A stretch of DNA of 5,204 bases. Source: an uncultured Verrucomicrobiales bacterium. GTDB taxonomy: Bacteria; Verrucomicrobiota; Verrucomicrobiia; Verrucomicrobiales; Akkermansiaceae. The position numbers and the translations under genes are program-made. Where the stretch lies: the NCBI GenBank assembly GCA_937969125.1, contig CALBVA010000223.1:1-5204 (forward strand). The letters are read 5' to 3'. The notes below the pieces were generated by a model. That model was given only the letters and a program-made list of their open reading frames with translations. It had not been told where the DNA came from and ran no database searches. Below, in pieces: positions 1 through 5,204 of the stretch; the stretch's first letter is position 1; each line of letters opens with the position of its first letter.

Positions 1-203
1 CTCGGCACCGAGATGATCTCCTCTTTTTTCTGCGATGGCTAAGTCACTCTCAATTCAACTCAATTTTCCTCGTGTAGTGTGATATGGGTCCACAATTGCC
101 TGGCCCATTTTACGATGGTCGACTTCGAGTATTTGATCTCCCCCAATATAATAAACAACTGACTAAACTCATATATGGAATCGACCCGTAATTCAACCGA
201 AGT
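1..203. other. Left-edge region without a supported gene
   Basis: No convincing coding region is visible here. A plus-strand frame entering from the left edge is open only to a TAA at 40-42, and another only to a TAG at 75-77. Either could be the tail of a gene lying outside the window, but too little is present to judge. On the minus strand all three frames are closed by position 57, so no sizeable gene starts here and runs off the left edge. A perfect TATAAT lies at 147-152, but no recognisable -35 box sits 16-19 bases before it. A 21-codon reading frame (ATG at 175, TAA at 238-240) runs into the inverted repeat and is probably not a gene. Base composition is AT-leaning compared with the genes from 800 onward. 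Confidence 0.5.
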
Positions 204-336
204 GCCGAACCCCAGCAAGCGGGTGCTACCAACAGGCTAACCTGCCGTGAGTCGAAAGCGTCATGACAATCACAACCGCAACCTTGAAATCGAAAGGGCG
301 CTGCCGGTAGCCTGCGGCAGACCCTTGACGTTGCTC
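204..336 (+). other. attC-like recombination site (large imperfect inverted repeat)
   Basis: The outer arms at 221-242 and 306-324 are complementary over 17 of 19 aligned positions. All three unpaired bases (G225, and one A each near 231 and 239-240) lie on the left arm, so the extrahelical bases are confined to one arm, as in attC sites of integrons. The ends carry core-like sequences: GCCGAAC (204-210) or CCCCAGC (210-216) on the left, compared with RYYYAAC, and GTTGCTC (330-336) on the right, compared with GTTRRRY. A 63-base central loop (243-305) fits the variable terminal structure of attC. The total length of about 120-133 bases is within the range of known attC sites. The cores are imperfect, with AGC or a 6-base insertion where AAC is expected, so the site may be degenerate. 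Placement just before a compact ORF supports the cassette reading. Alternatives are an unrelated dispersed hairpin repeat or a structured RNA. Confidence 0.55.
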
Positions 337-340
337 ATAA

Positions 341-706
341 ATGGCTCGCTCTGATTCATTCGAGGAACTTGTTACCGAGCGAGGCTTTGATCGCTATCAG
401 TCTGGCCTAGTTGTTCGATTCCAAGCATATCGACTTGAGTATAAACTTAGTTACGGAGAACCCACCGCGAAACCTTGTCTATGGATGGATTTTTCTTCGG
501 AGCGGACGCGCACAATTGGCAGGGTAACTTTATGGGAATCTGGTGAGTGCGATTTGGAGGTCATAGACAGCAAGTCAGGTGACGACATCCTTCGCGAGAC
601 GCATTCATTTTCTTCTCCAGATTTATTCTTTTCCACTTATCCGAAGGTTCCAATTTTGATGAGAGGGGCTGATTGGTCTAGCGACCTGGGATCTTCGCGG
701 AGCTAA
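341..706 (+). CDS. Small soluble protein, possible TriTu-like immunity protein, on a cassette-like unit
   Basis: This gene encodes 121 residues with no signal peptide or membrane segment, so a cytosolic protein is expected. The start is well fixed: an in-frame TAA occupies the three bases immediately before the ATG. There is no Shine-Dalgarno sequence. The central block LWMDF (47-51) followed by GRVTLWESGECDLEVID (60-76) recalls the TriTu type of immunity proteins, which protect against Rhs toxins that ADP-ribosylate EF-Tu. That match is from memory and uncertain. No toxin gene is nearby, so if the call is right it is an orphan immunity gene. The ATG lies 9 bases after the GTT of the attC-like site, and the TAA stop overlaps an AACAAGCG motif, as expected for an integron cassette ORF. 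A 300-base sample is about 46% GC against about 60% for a sample of recQ, which suggests recent transfer. It could equally be an uncharacterised cassette protein of unrelated function. Confidence 0.7.
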   Translation: MARSDSFEELVTERGFDRYQSGLVVRFQAYRLEYKLSYGEPTAKPCLWMDFSSERTRTIGRVTLWESGECDLEVIDSKSGDDILRETHSFSSPDLFFSTYPKVPILMRGADWSSDLGSSRS

Positions 707-717
707 CAAGCGAGGGC
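701..717 (+). other. Truncated attC-like left end
   Basis: AGCTAAC (701-707) agrees with the attC core RYYYAAC at six of seven positions. The following bases continue as AACAAGCGAGGGC (705-717), which matches the left end of the upstream inverted repeat (214-226) at 10 of 13 positions. The stop codon of the preceding gene (704-706) is part of the motif, as is common in integron cassettes. I found no matching right half with an ACCC...GTT end before the terminator at 746, so the site appears to have lost its right part or to be too decayed to recognise. The motif is short and could be coincidental. Confidence 0.35.
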
Positions 718-745
718 ATTTTGCTGGGTGATTTGGTGAAGGGCC

Positions 746-786
746 AGAAAAAGCGCGCGAGGCCGGAGCCGCGCGCGCTTTGGGGG
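746..786 (-). terminator. Intrinsic terminator of the thioredoxin-like gene
   Basis: A perfect 10-bp stem pairs 750-759 with 772-781 (AAAGCGCGCG with CGCGCGCTTT). It continues after a one-base mismatch into a GGC/GCC stem (761-763 with 768-770) closing a four-base loop. Read on the minus strand, the hairpin begins about 19 bases after the stop codon of the gene ending at 801 and is followed by five U residues (complement of 748-752), the classic Rho-independent form. Read on the plus strand the tail is only UUU followed by Gs, so it would be a weaker terminator for the 341-706 gene. Confidence 0.88.
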
Positions 787-800
787 GAATAGAGGTAGGA

Positions 801-1739
801 TTACTCTTCGCTGGCGGCGGCTTTCCGCATCTCGGCGAGTTGGGTTTTCTGGAATCCTTTGATATTCTGGGCCAGTGCGCTTTCTGGAGCGATGGCGATG
901 ATCTCGGTCGCCATTTTGTCGGCTTCGTCGAACTTTTCGAGGTGCAGGAGGATGCTGAGTTTGGTCGAAAGGACTTCTTGTTTTTCCTCACCCTTGATGT
1001 CGAACTTGCTGACGTGGTCATCGATCAGCTTCATTGCTTTATCCGTTTCGCCGGCATTGATGGCCTTTCCAAGGCCTTCTTCGAGATTTAGTAAAGCCTT
1101 CTCCTGAGCAGCCGCTTTGGCGAGGCCGGTCTCGTCCTTGGGGTCGAGCTTCTTGATCTCGGTAATGATGTCTTCATAGACGTGGTGTTGCTCTTTCGGG
1201 ACTGCTTTCACTCCCTGGTAGAGAGCTTTGGCCTTCTCGACACCTTCCATTTTTTCCGCCATGACGAAGGCTGCGTCGCGTTTCTCTTTGTTCTTTTGAA
1301 GTTCGCTGAGATGGGCGAGATACTTTTCAGGGCCACCTGGCTGGAAGCCAGTTTTGGCATACGGGCGGCCCTGGGCGTCGGTGAGGAGGATCGTGGGGTA
1401 GCCCTGGATCTTGTAGGAATCACGGATCTTGGCATTTGCGGCGGCTTGAGCTTCACCTTGGGCTTTGACCAAATCTTCACCACGGGGGAAGTCGAGTTCG
1501 ACGAGGATATACTTCTGACGGACTCCTTTTAGGAAGGCCTCCTTACTGAGGACTTGCTCGTTGAGCATCTTGCAGGGTGGGCACCAATCGGAGCCGGTGA
1601 AGTCGAGGATGATGTCTTTCTTTTCTTCGGCGGCCTGTTTCTTGGCGGCTTCGAAGTCAGTGATCCATCCCTCACTTGCGGCATAGGAAAAAGTGGTGGA
1701 GAGGAGTGCGGCGGATGCCAAGAGCAGTGCTTTTTTCAT
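801..1739 (-). CDS. Exported thioredoxin-fold protein with CPPC active site
   Basis: This is a 312-residue protein. Residues 1-20 form a typical signal peptide: Lys-Lys, a hydrophobic Leu/Ala core, then a likely cleavage after SYA. It should therefore act outside the cytoplasm. The thioredoxin domain covers about residues 25-150, with FTGSDWCPPCKML (Cys53, Cys56) as the redox site and Pro115 in GYPT as the cis-proline that faces it. It resembles the thioredoxin_7/DsbD-C-terminal type, and a thiol-disulfide exchange role is likely, though the substrate is unknown. Residues about 155-312 are Lys/Glu/Ala-rich and helical, perhaps TPR-like, and could bind partners. The start at 1739 is chosen because it places the signal peptide at the N-terminus; an upstream in-frame start at 1784 would add 15 residues ahead of it. 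No clear ribosome-binding site precedes it. It is transcribed alone, diverges from recQ and ends in a strong terminator. Confidence 0.88.
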   Translation of the reverse strand: MKKALLLASAALLSTTFSYAASEGWITDFEAAKKQAAEEKKDIILDFTGSDWCPPCKMLNEQVLSKEAFLKGVRQKYILVELDFPRGEDLVKAQGEAQAAANAKIRDSYKIQGYPTILLTDAQGRPYAKTGFQPGGPEKYLAHLSELQKNKEKRDAAFVMAEKMEGVEKAKALYQGVKAVPKEQHHVYEDIITEIKKLDPKDETGLAKAAAQEKALLNLEEGLGKAINAGETDKAMKLIDDHVSKFDIKGEEKQEVLSTKLSILLHLEKFDEADKMATEIIAIAPESALAQNIKGFQKTQLAEMRKAAASEE

Positions 1740-1834
1740 AATGGTATCGTTAAGAGAGCGTGGCATTGACTTTATTCTGTGCAAGGAGAATTGATTTTCT
1801 TGCCTTATTTCCGGTGTTCATTTGACTCCTCGAA
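1740..1834. promoter_or_regulatory. Divergent intergenic region between thioredoxin-like gene and recQ
   Basis: These 95 bases must hold promoters for both flanking genes, since each is first in its transcript. On the plus strand TTGACT (1766-1771) is a plausible -35 box for recQ, but the -10 candidates 17-18 bases on (AATTGA or ATTGAT) are poor. On the minus strand TTGCAC (complement of 1778-1783) could be a -35 box, with no good -10. A purine run AAGGAGAA (1783-1790) looks like a ribosome-binding site but lies too far (about 45 bases) from the recQ start. No clear operator palindrome is seen. Exact promoter positions cannot be fixed by eye. Confidence 0.35.
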
Positions 1835-3946
1835 ATGCCCACCATCGAACGTGCTCGTGAAGTCTTGAAAGAGGTCTTTGGTTTCGAGGAATTTCTCGAC
1901 GGCCAGGAGGGTGTCATTGGCGATATTCTCTCCGGCCGCGATGGATCGGTGGTGATGCCCACGGGCGGGGGAAAGTCGCTCTGCTACCAGCTCCCTGCGC
2001 TTTGCCGCGAGGGCGTGACCTTGGTGGTGAGTCCACTCATCGCCCTGATGAAGGATCAGGTGGATGCCTTGGTGGAGCGGGAGGTCGCGGTGACTTTGAT
2101 CAATTCCACCCTCAGCTGGCAGGAGCAGCGGGAGAGGCTGGAGGGGATGAAGAGTGGGGCGTATCAGTTGGTTTACATCGCGCCGGAGAGATTTCGCGCG
2201 GGGTCTTTCATGGCGGCCTTGGAAGGCGTGGATATCGAGATGGTGGCGATTGATGAGGCCCATTGTCTCAGCCAGTGGGGACACGACTTCCGCCCCGATT
2301 ACATGCGGCTGGGTAAGGCTCTGGAGGCGATGGGGCGTCCGCAATGTGTCGCGCTGACCGCGACCGCCACTCCGATTGTGCGGGAGGACATTCGTAGTGT
2401 GCTTCGGCTGCGGGATCCCTTTGAGAGTATCAGTGGATTCGAGCGACCAAACCTGAGCTTTACCATCACTGCCGTGGAGAAGGTGGCGCAAAAATATGCC
2501 CGGATGAAGAAGGTGGTGGAGGAGCACAAGACGGGCATCGTTTACTGTGCCACGCGGAAGAAGGTGGAGGAGGTGGCGGAGACAATCCATTCTTGGGGGC
2601 TGAAGTGTGTGGCCTACCACGGCGGGATGAGTGATCAGGAGCGTGAGCGGACGCAGAATACCTTTATTTCAAAAAAGGCCGACATTGCGGTGGCGACCAA
2701 TGCCTTTGGAATGGGGATCGATCGCTCGGACGTGCGCTTCGTGGTGCATTTCGAAATTCCCGGTAGTGTGGAGGCTTATTACCAGGAAGCAGGCCGGGCG
2801 GGCCGTGACGGGGAGGCGTCGGTTTGCGAGTTACTCTTTAACTACGCCGACACGCGGACGCAGGAGTTTTTTATCGAGGGCGTGAACCCGGGGGCGAAGA
2901 TGATTCGGGAGGTTTATCAATATTTCCTCAATGAGGCTGATACGAACTACGAGGTTCATCGTGCTTTGGACGAAATTAAGGAGGCGATCGGAGCGAAGAA
3001 CGGTATGGCGGTCGGGGCGGCACTGGGAGCGTTGATGCGAGATCGCTGGGTGGAGCGGTTTGATATCGCAGGATCTCGCGCGAAGGGGACGCGACTGCTG
3101 CAGCCGAATGTCCTGACTCGTGATCTCAAGTTGAATGAGGCGGCATTGGAGGAGAAGGAGCGCCGGGACCGGGAGAAGCTCGAGTGCATGGTGCAGCTGT
3201 GCTATGCCAATACCTGCCGACAACAGTGGGTGCTGGAATACTTTGGTGAGGAGAATGCACCGATCTGCGGAAGCTGTGATGTCTGCCGCGGGGAGGAGAG
3301 TAGTGAGCGGCGCGCGCCTACTGATGATGAGGATCTCATTGTCCGGAAATTTCTTAGTGGAGTGGCGCGGATGTCACGTCGGACACAGACTGGCTGGGAA
3401 GGAATCTTCGGGCGTGGACGCATCATCCAGATGCTGGTCGGGAGTAAGTCGCAGGAGGTCTTGCGGGTGCGCCTGCATGAGCTGAAAACTTACGGACTGC
3501 TGAAGAAGGAGGGGACGGCTTATCTCAATGCCCTCGCCCGTAGCCTTAATGACGGGGGGCTCATTGCCACGAAGATGGGCGAGTATCCGTTGGTCACTCT
3601 GACTCCGCGTGGCGATCAGGTGATGCGCGGGAAGACGAGCTATGCGCTGGAGTGGCCGGCTCCGGGAGGCATTTCGAAGACCTCGAATGATGGCGTGGAG
3701 TTGGAGGATTTGGGTTTCGATGCGAAGCTTTTTGAGAGGTTACGCGATACCCGAACCCGGATGGCAAAGGCCGAGAAGGTTCCGGCTTATGTCATCTTTT
3801 CCAATGAGACTCTCCAGCATCTCGCGCGCCTCCGCCCGACCACGATGGATGCGGGCCTCTTAGTTAAGGGAATCGGCGAAGCGAAGGCGGCGAAGTATCT
3901 GGAACCCTTCCTCCGTGTGATCCGCGACGTCGATCAGGGTGGGTAG
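1835..3946 (+). CDS. recQ: ATP-dependent DNA helicase RecQ
   Basis: This 703-residue superfamily 2 helicase (3'-5' polarity in the RecQ family) unwinds forks, joint molecules and resection substrates during recombination and repair. All key motifs are present: the motif 0 Gln (Q24), Walker A TGGGKS (43-48), motif Ia SPLIALMKDQV (66-76), DEAH (140-143), the aromatic-rich loop CLSQWGHDFRPDY (144-156), LTATAT (174-179), VATNAFGMGID (286-296) and YYQEAGRAGRDG (315-326). The zinc site is Cys461, Cys478, Cys481 and Cys484, with E. coli-like spacing. An RQC winged helix follows (about 497-600), then HRDC (about 630-700). E. coli RecQ has 609 residues; much of the extra length is an insert at about 355-440 that itself looks like a winged helix. 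An in-frame TGA at 1823-1825 makes this ATG the first possible start; there is no Shine-Dalgarno sequence. The 3' end overlaps the convergent hydrolase gene by 13 bases. Confidence 0.97.
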   Translation: MPTIERAREVLKEVFGFEEFLDGQEGVIGDILSGRDGSVVMPTGGGKSLCYQLPALCREGVTLVVSPLIALMKDQVDALVEREVAVTLINSTLSWQEQRERLEGMKSGAYQLVYIAPERFRAGSFMAALEGVDIEMVAIDEAHCLSQWGHDFRPDYMRLGKALEAMGRPQCVALTATATPIVREDIRSVLRLRDPFESISGFERPNLSFTITAVEKVAQKYARMKKVVEEHKTGIVYCATRKKVEEVAETIHSWGLKCVAYHGGMSDQERERTQNTFISKKADIAVATNAFGMGIDRSDVRFVVHFEIPGSVEAYYQEAGRAGRDGEASVCELLFNYADTRTQEFFIEGVNPGAKMIREVYQYFLNEADTNYEVHRALDEIKEAIGAKNGMAVGAALGALMRDRWVERFDIAGSRAKGTRLLQPNVLTRDLKLNEAALEEKERRDREKLECMVQLCYANTCRQQWVLEYFGEENAPICGSCDVCRGEESSERRAPTDDEDLIVRKFLSGVARMSRRTQTGWEGIFGRGRIIQMLVGSKSQEVLRVRLHELKTYGLLKKEGTAYLNALARSLNDGGLIATKMGEYPLVTLTPRGDQVMRGKTSYALEWPAPGGISKTSNDGVELEDLGFDAKLFERLRDTRTRMAKAEKVPAYVIFSNETLQHLARLRPTTMDAGLLVKGIGEAKAAKYLEPFLRVIRDVDQGG

Positions 3947-4629
3947 GATTTTGCGACTTTTTGGAGGGCGGCCAGGCCTTCTGTCGGGGTCATTTTCTTG
4001 GTGTGATTGAGGAAGACGCCTTGCAGGTCCATCTCAGCGGCCTTGCGGATGCTTCGTAAGGCCTCGGTGTGGTCGTCATTGAAAACAGCTGGCGGAGGGG
4101 AGGGCTGGCGGAGGTGTTGGGTGAAGAGGTCGCCTGCGATGAGGAGGCGCTCATTCTCCAAAAGAAACCCGCAGTGACCCACGGTGTGACCGGGGAGTGC
4201 GACGACCCTCATCCCGCTGACGTGATCGCCGTCCTCGAGCCAGTGATCGATCACTGGTGAGCGATAGCGGAAGAGGAAGCGGCCGGCCTTTTCCAGTGCT
4301 TCGCAAAGGAATCGAGAAGCTCCTCCGAGAATGTGTCCCGCGTCCTGCTTCGGGGCTGAGATGGGGGAGTTGGTCAGTTTTTGCAGACGGGCAATATTGA
4401 GAGTGTGGTCCAGATGACCATGGGTCAGGACGATGCTGCGGACGTCCGACCAATCCAGACTGCGACGTCGCAGCTCCCGGTGGATCCGCCGCACTCCGCC
4501 GATGAATCCGCCATCGATCAGGTGAACTCCGCTGTCATCGATGAGCATGTGGTGGTGGACCAGGATGCCTCGGAGTTGGACGATTTTCCGCACGGAAGAA
4601 TCGATGTCATTCTTTTCGTGAAAAACCAA
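3934..4629 (-). CDS. Metallo-beta-lactamase-fold hydrolase
   Basis: This 231-residue cytosolic protein has a complete set of MBL-fold metal ligands: THGHLDH (His70, His72, Asp74, His75), PGHTVGH (His148), AGD (Asp167) and FLNH (His209). This points to a two-metal hydrolase of the glyoxalase II-like branch. The exact substrate is not evident: hydroxyacylglutathione-type thioester, lactone or another ester are all possible. It is too short for the beta-CASP or RNase J types. The start is TTG (4629-4627), supported by an AGGAAG ribosome-binding site on the minus strand (complement of 4639-4644) nine bases away. No in-frame ATG exists before residue 28, which is inside the fold; a GTG at residue 13 is the only other reasonable choice. 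It converges on recQ with overlapping 3' ends and no terminator between them, and diverges from the gene at 4681. Confidence 0.9.
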   Translation of the reverse strand: MVFHEKNDIDSSVRKIVQLRGILVHHHMLIDDSGVHLIDGGFIGGVRRIHRELRRRSLDWSDVRSIVLTHGHLDHTLNIARLQKLTNSPISAPKQDAGHILGGASRFLCEALEKAGRFLFRYRSPVIDHWLEDGDHVSGMRVVALPGHTVGHCGFLLENERLLIAGDLFTQHLRQPSPPPAVFNDDHTEALRSIRKAAEMDLQGVFLNHTKKMTPTEGLAALQKVAKSYPP

Positions 4630-4680
4630 CGATGGATGCTTCCTAATCCGTGATCCCTGTGCTTCACTTTTTTCTCACCC
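4630..4680. promoter_or_regulatory. Short divergent spacer with ribosome-binding site for the MBL gene
   Basis: Only 51 bases separate the two divergent start codons. The minus-strand AGGAAG (complement of 4639-4644) sits nine bases before the TTG of the hydrolase gene and supports that start. An in-frame TGA upstream on the minus strand (complement of about 4674-4676) excludes a longer N-terminus. On the plus strand the bases just before the ATG at 4681 are pyrimidine-rich (TTTTTTCTCACCC), with no Shine-Dalgarno sequence. No convincing -35/-10 pair is visible on either strand, so the promoters may lie partly inside the neighbouring coding regions. Confidence 0.45.
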
Positions 4681-5204
4681 ATGAGCGACGAATCCTCACA
4701 AACTCCCGAAAACGAAGGAGCTCTTGACCTGTCTGGTTTGAATTTCGGCCCTGCCTGGGCTCGCGATAAATCAGAGTCCAAAAGCCTGAAGAAATATAAA
4801 GATCGCGGCGACCGCGATGACTTACGGGGCGACCGTGGAGGGCACCGCGGCGGGGGAGGTGGAGGTCGTGGAGACCGCAGACAGGGCGGGGGAGGCTATG
4901 ACGGACAACGCCGCGACAATCGTGGCGGAGGCGGTTTCAAAGGACGTGGCGGCTATGGTGGAAGACGTGATGACGATCGCAGACCGGCACGCCAAGAGGT
5001 CGAGCCACCGGAAGGGGTGAGCATTCAAATCATGCCGGGCGAGCAGAGTCTGGATCTGTTGGCGAAGCAGGTCATCGACACCGGACGGGCTTTTTCCGTT
5101 TTTGATCTCGCGAAGGTTCTTTTGCAAAAGCGAGACCGCTTCCGCGTGACCTTCGATTCGCCGGAGAAGAAGATTTTCCGATGCCGTGAGGACCAATCGG
5201 TCTG
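4681..5204 (+). CDS. RGG-rich protein with conserved helical domain (partial, 3' end outside window)
   Basis: An open frame of 174 complete codons runs from the ATG at 4681 to the right edge without a stop. Residues 1-40 are polar with acidic patches (MSDESSQTPENEG...). Residues about 41-105 are low-complexity Gly/Arg/Asp with RGG and GGY repeats, for example GGGGFKGRGGYGGRRDD (82-98), a composition typical of disordered RNA-binding tails. From about residue 112 a folded domain begins (SIQIMPGEQSLDLLAKQ, then AFSVFDLAKVLLQKRDRF), resembling from memory a conserved protein of unknown function in Verrucomicrobiota. A role in binding RNA or ribosomes is an inference from composition only. The start is supported by its position just after the short divergent spacer and by a sensible acidic N-terminus, but no ribosome-binding site precedes it. 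The domain after 5204 would decide the family. Confidence 0.82.
   Translation, partial: MSDESSQTPENEGALDLSGLNFGPAWARDKSESKSLKKYKDRGDRDDLRGDRGGHRGGGGGGRGDRRQGGGGYDGQRRDNRGGGGFKGRGGYGGRRDDDRRPARQEVEPPEGVSIQIMPGEQSLDLLAKQVIDTGRAFSVFDLAKVLLQKRDRFRVTFDSPEKKIFRCREDQSV

Noticed and set aside
175..240. 21-codon ORF beginning ATG at 175 and ending inside the attC-like site
   Set aside because: Very short, no ribosome-binding site, no recognisable features; kept only as a remark on the left-edge region.
801..1784. Longer start (1784) for the thioredoxin-like protein
   Set aside because: It would place 15 extra residues in front of a clear signal peptide; the ATG at 1739 gives a standard Lys-Lys-hydrophobic start.
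1791..1868. Small ORF starting TTG after AAGGAGAA, overlapping the recQ start as a possible leader peptide
   Set aside because: Only about 25 codons with a weak start codon, no recognisable attenuator structure, and it overlaps recQ in another frame; most likely chance.
1805..2620. 271-codon minus-strand open frame across the recQ 5' part
   Set aside because: His/Leu/Arg-rich product with no domain, antisense to unmistakable RecQ helicase motifs.
5106..5135. Palindrome CTTTTGCAAAAG (5119-5130) with outer TCTCGC/GCGAGA arms, possible hairpin
   Set aside because: It lies inside the coding region of the RGG-rich gene, the two pairings are mutually incompatible in part, and no U-run or regulatory context follows.
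4822..5196. Long minus-strand open frame opposite the RGG-rich gene
   Set aside because: Its Ala/Ser/Thr/Val-rich product is the expected antisense image of Gly/Arg/Asp codons; the plus-strand frame has a sensible N-terminus and a folded domain.
1..5204. CRISPR array, tRNA, rRNA or insertion sequence
   Set aside because: No regularly spaced direct repeats, no tRNA- or rRNA-like sequence and no transposase reading frame were seen on either strand.

Overview
The window looks like chromosomal DNA from a member of the Verrucomicrobiota (Verrucomicrobiales-like). This is inferred from four things: the type of secreted thioredoxin-like protein, the long RecQ, the Gly/Arg-rich protein joined to a conserved helical domain at the right edge, and the near absence of Shine-Dalgarno sequences. 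No single marker gene proves the assignment. The core genes are roughly 58-60% GC in the stretch sampled, while the left ~700 bases are clearly poorer in GC (about 46% in a 300-base sample of the first gene).

Layout. Bases 1-203 are AT-leaning and hold no gene that can be supported. Bases 204-336 form a large imperfect inverted repeat with unpaired bases on one arm. Its outer ends resemble the core sites of an integron attC recombination site. A 121-residue gene starts five bases beyond it. This gene resembles a polymorphic-toxin immunity protein (TriTu-like, from memory), and its stop codon is embedded in what looks like the first 13 bases of a second attC. That arrangement (attC, tightly packed ORF, attC start) is how an integron gene cassette is built. 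The second site is cut short and is followed directly by the host terminator, so this may be the worn edge of a cassette array. No integrase is present in the window.

From 746 onward the content looks like ordinary chromosome. A strong intrinsic terminator serves a minus-strand gene for an exported thioredoxin-fold protein with a CPPC active site and a helical C-terminal region. A 95-base divergent spacer separates it from recQ, which encodes a 703-residue ATP-dependent DNA helicase with complete helicase motifs, zinc-binding, winged-helix and HRDC domains, plus an extra ~85-residue segment before the zinc domain. The 3' end of recQ overlaps by 13 bases the end of a convergent minus-strand metallo-beta-lactamase-fold hydrolase gene, which starts at TTG. 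A 51-base divergent spacer then leads to a plus-strand gene that runs off the right edge. It encodes an acidic start, an RGG-rich low-complexity stretch and the beginning of a conserved alpha-helical domain.

How the genes work together: there is no obvious multi-gene operon. Strands alternate (+, -, +, -, +), and each of the four non-cassette genes sits in a divergent or convergent pair. The most unusual part is the cassette-like unit carrying an apparently orphan immunity-type gene at 204-717.
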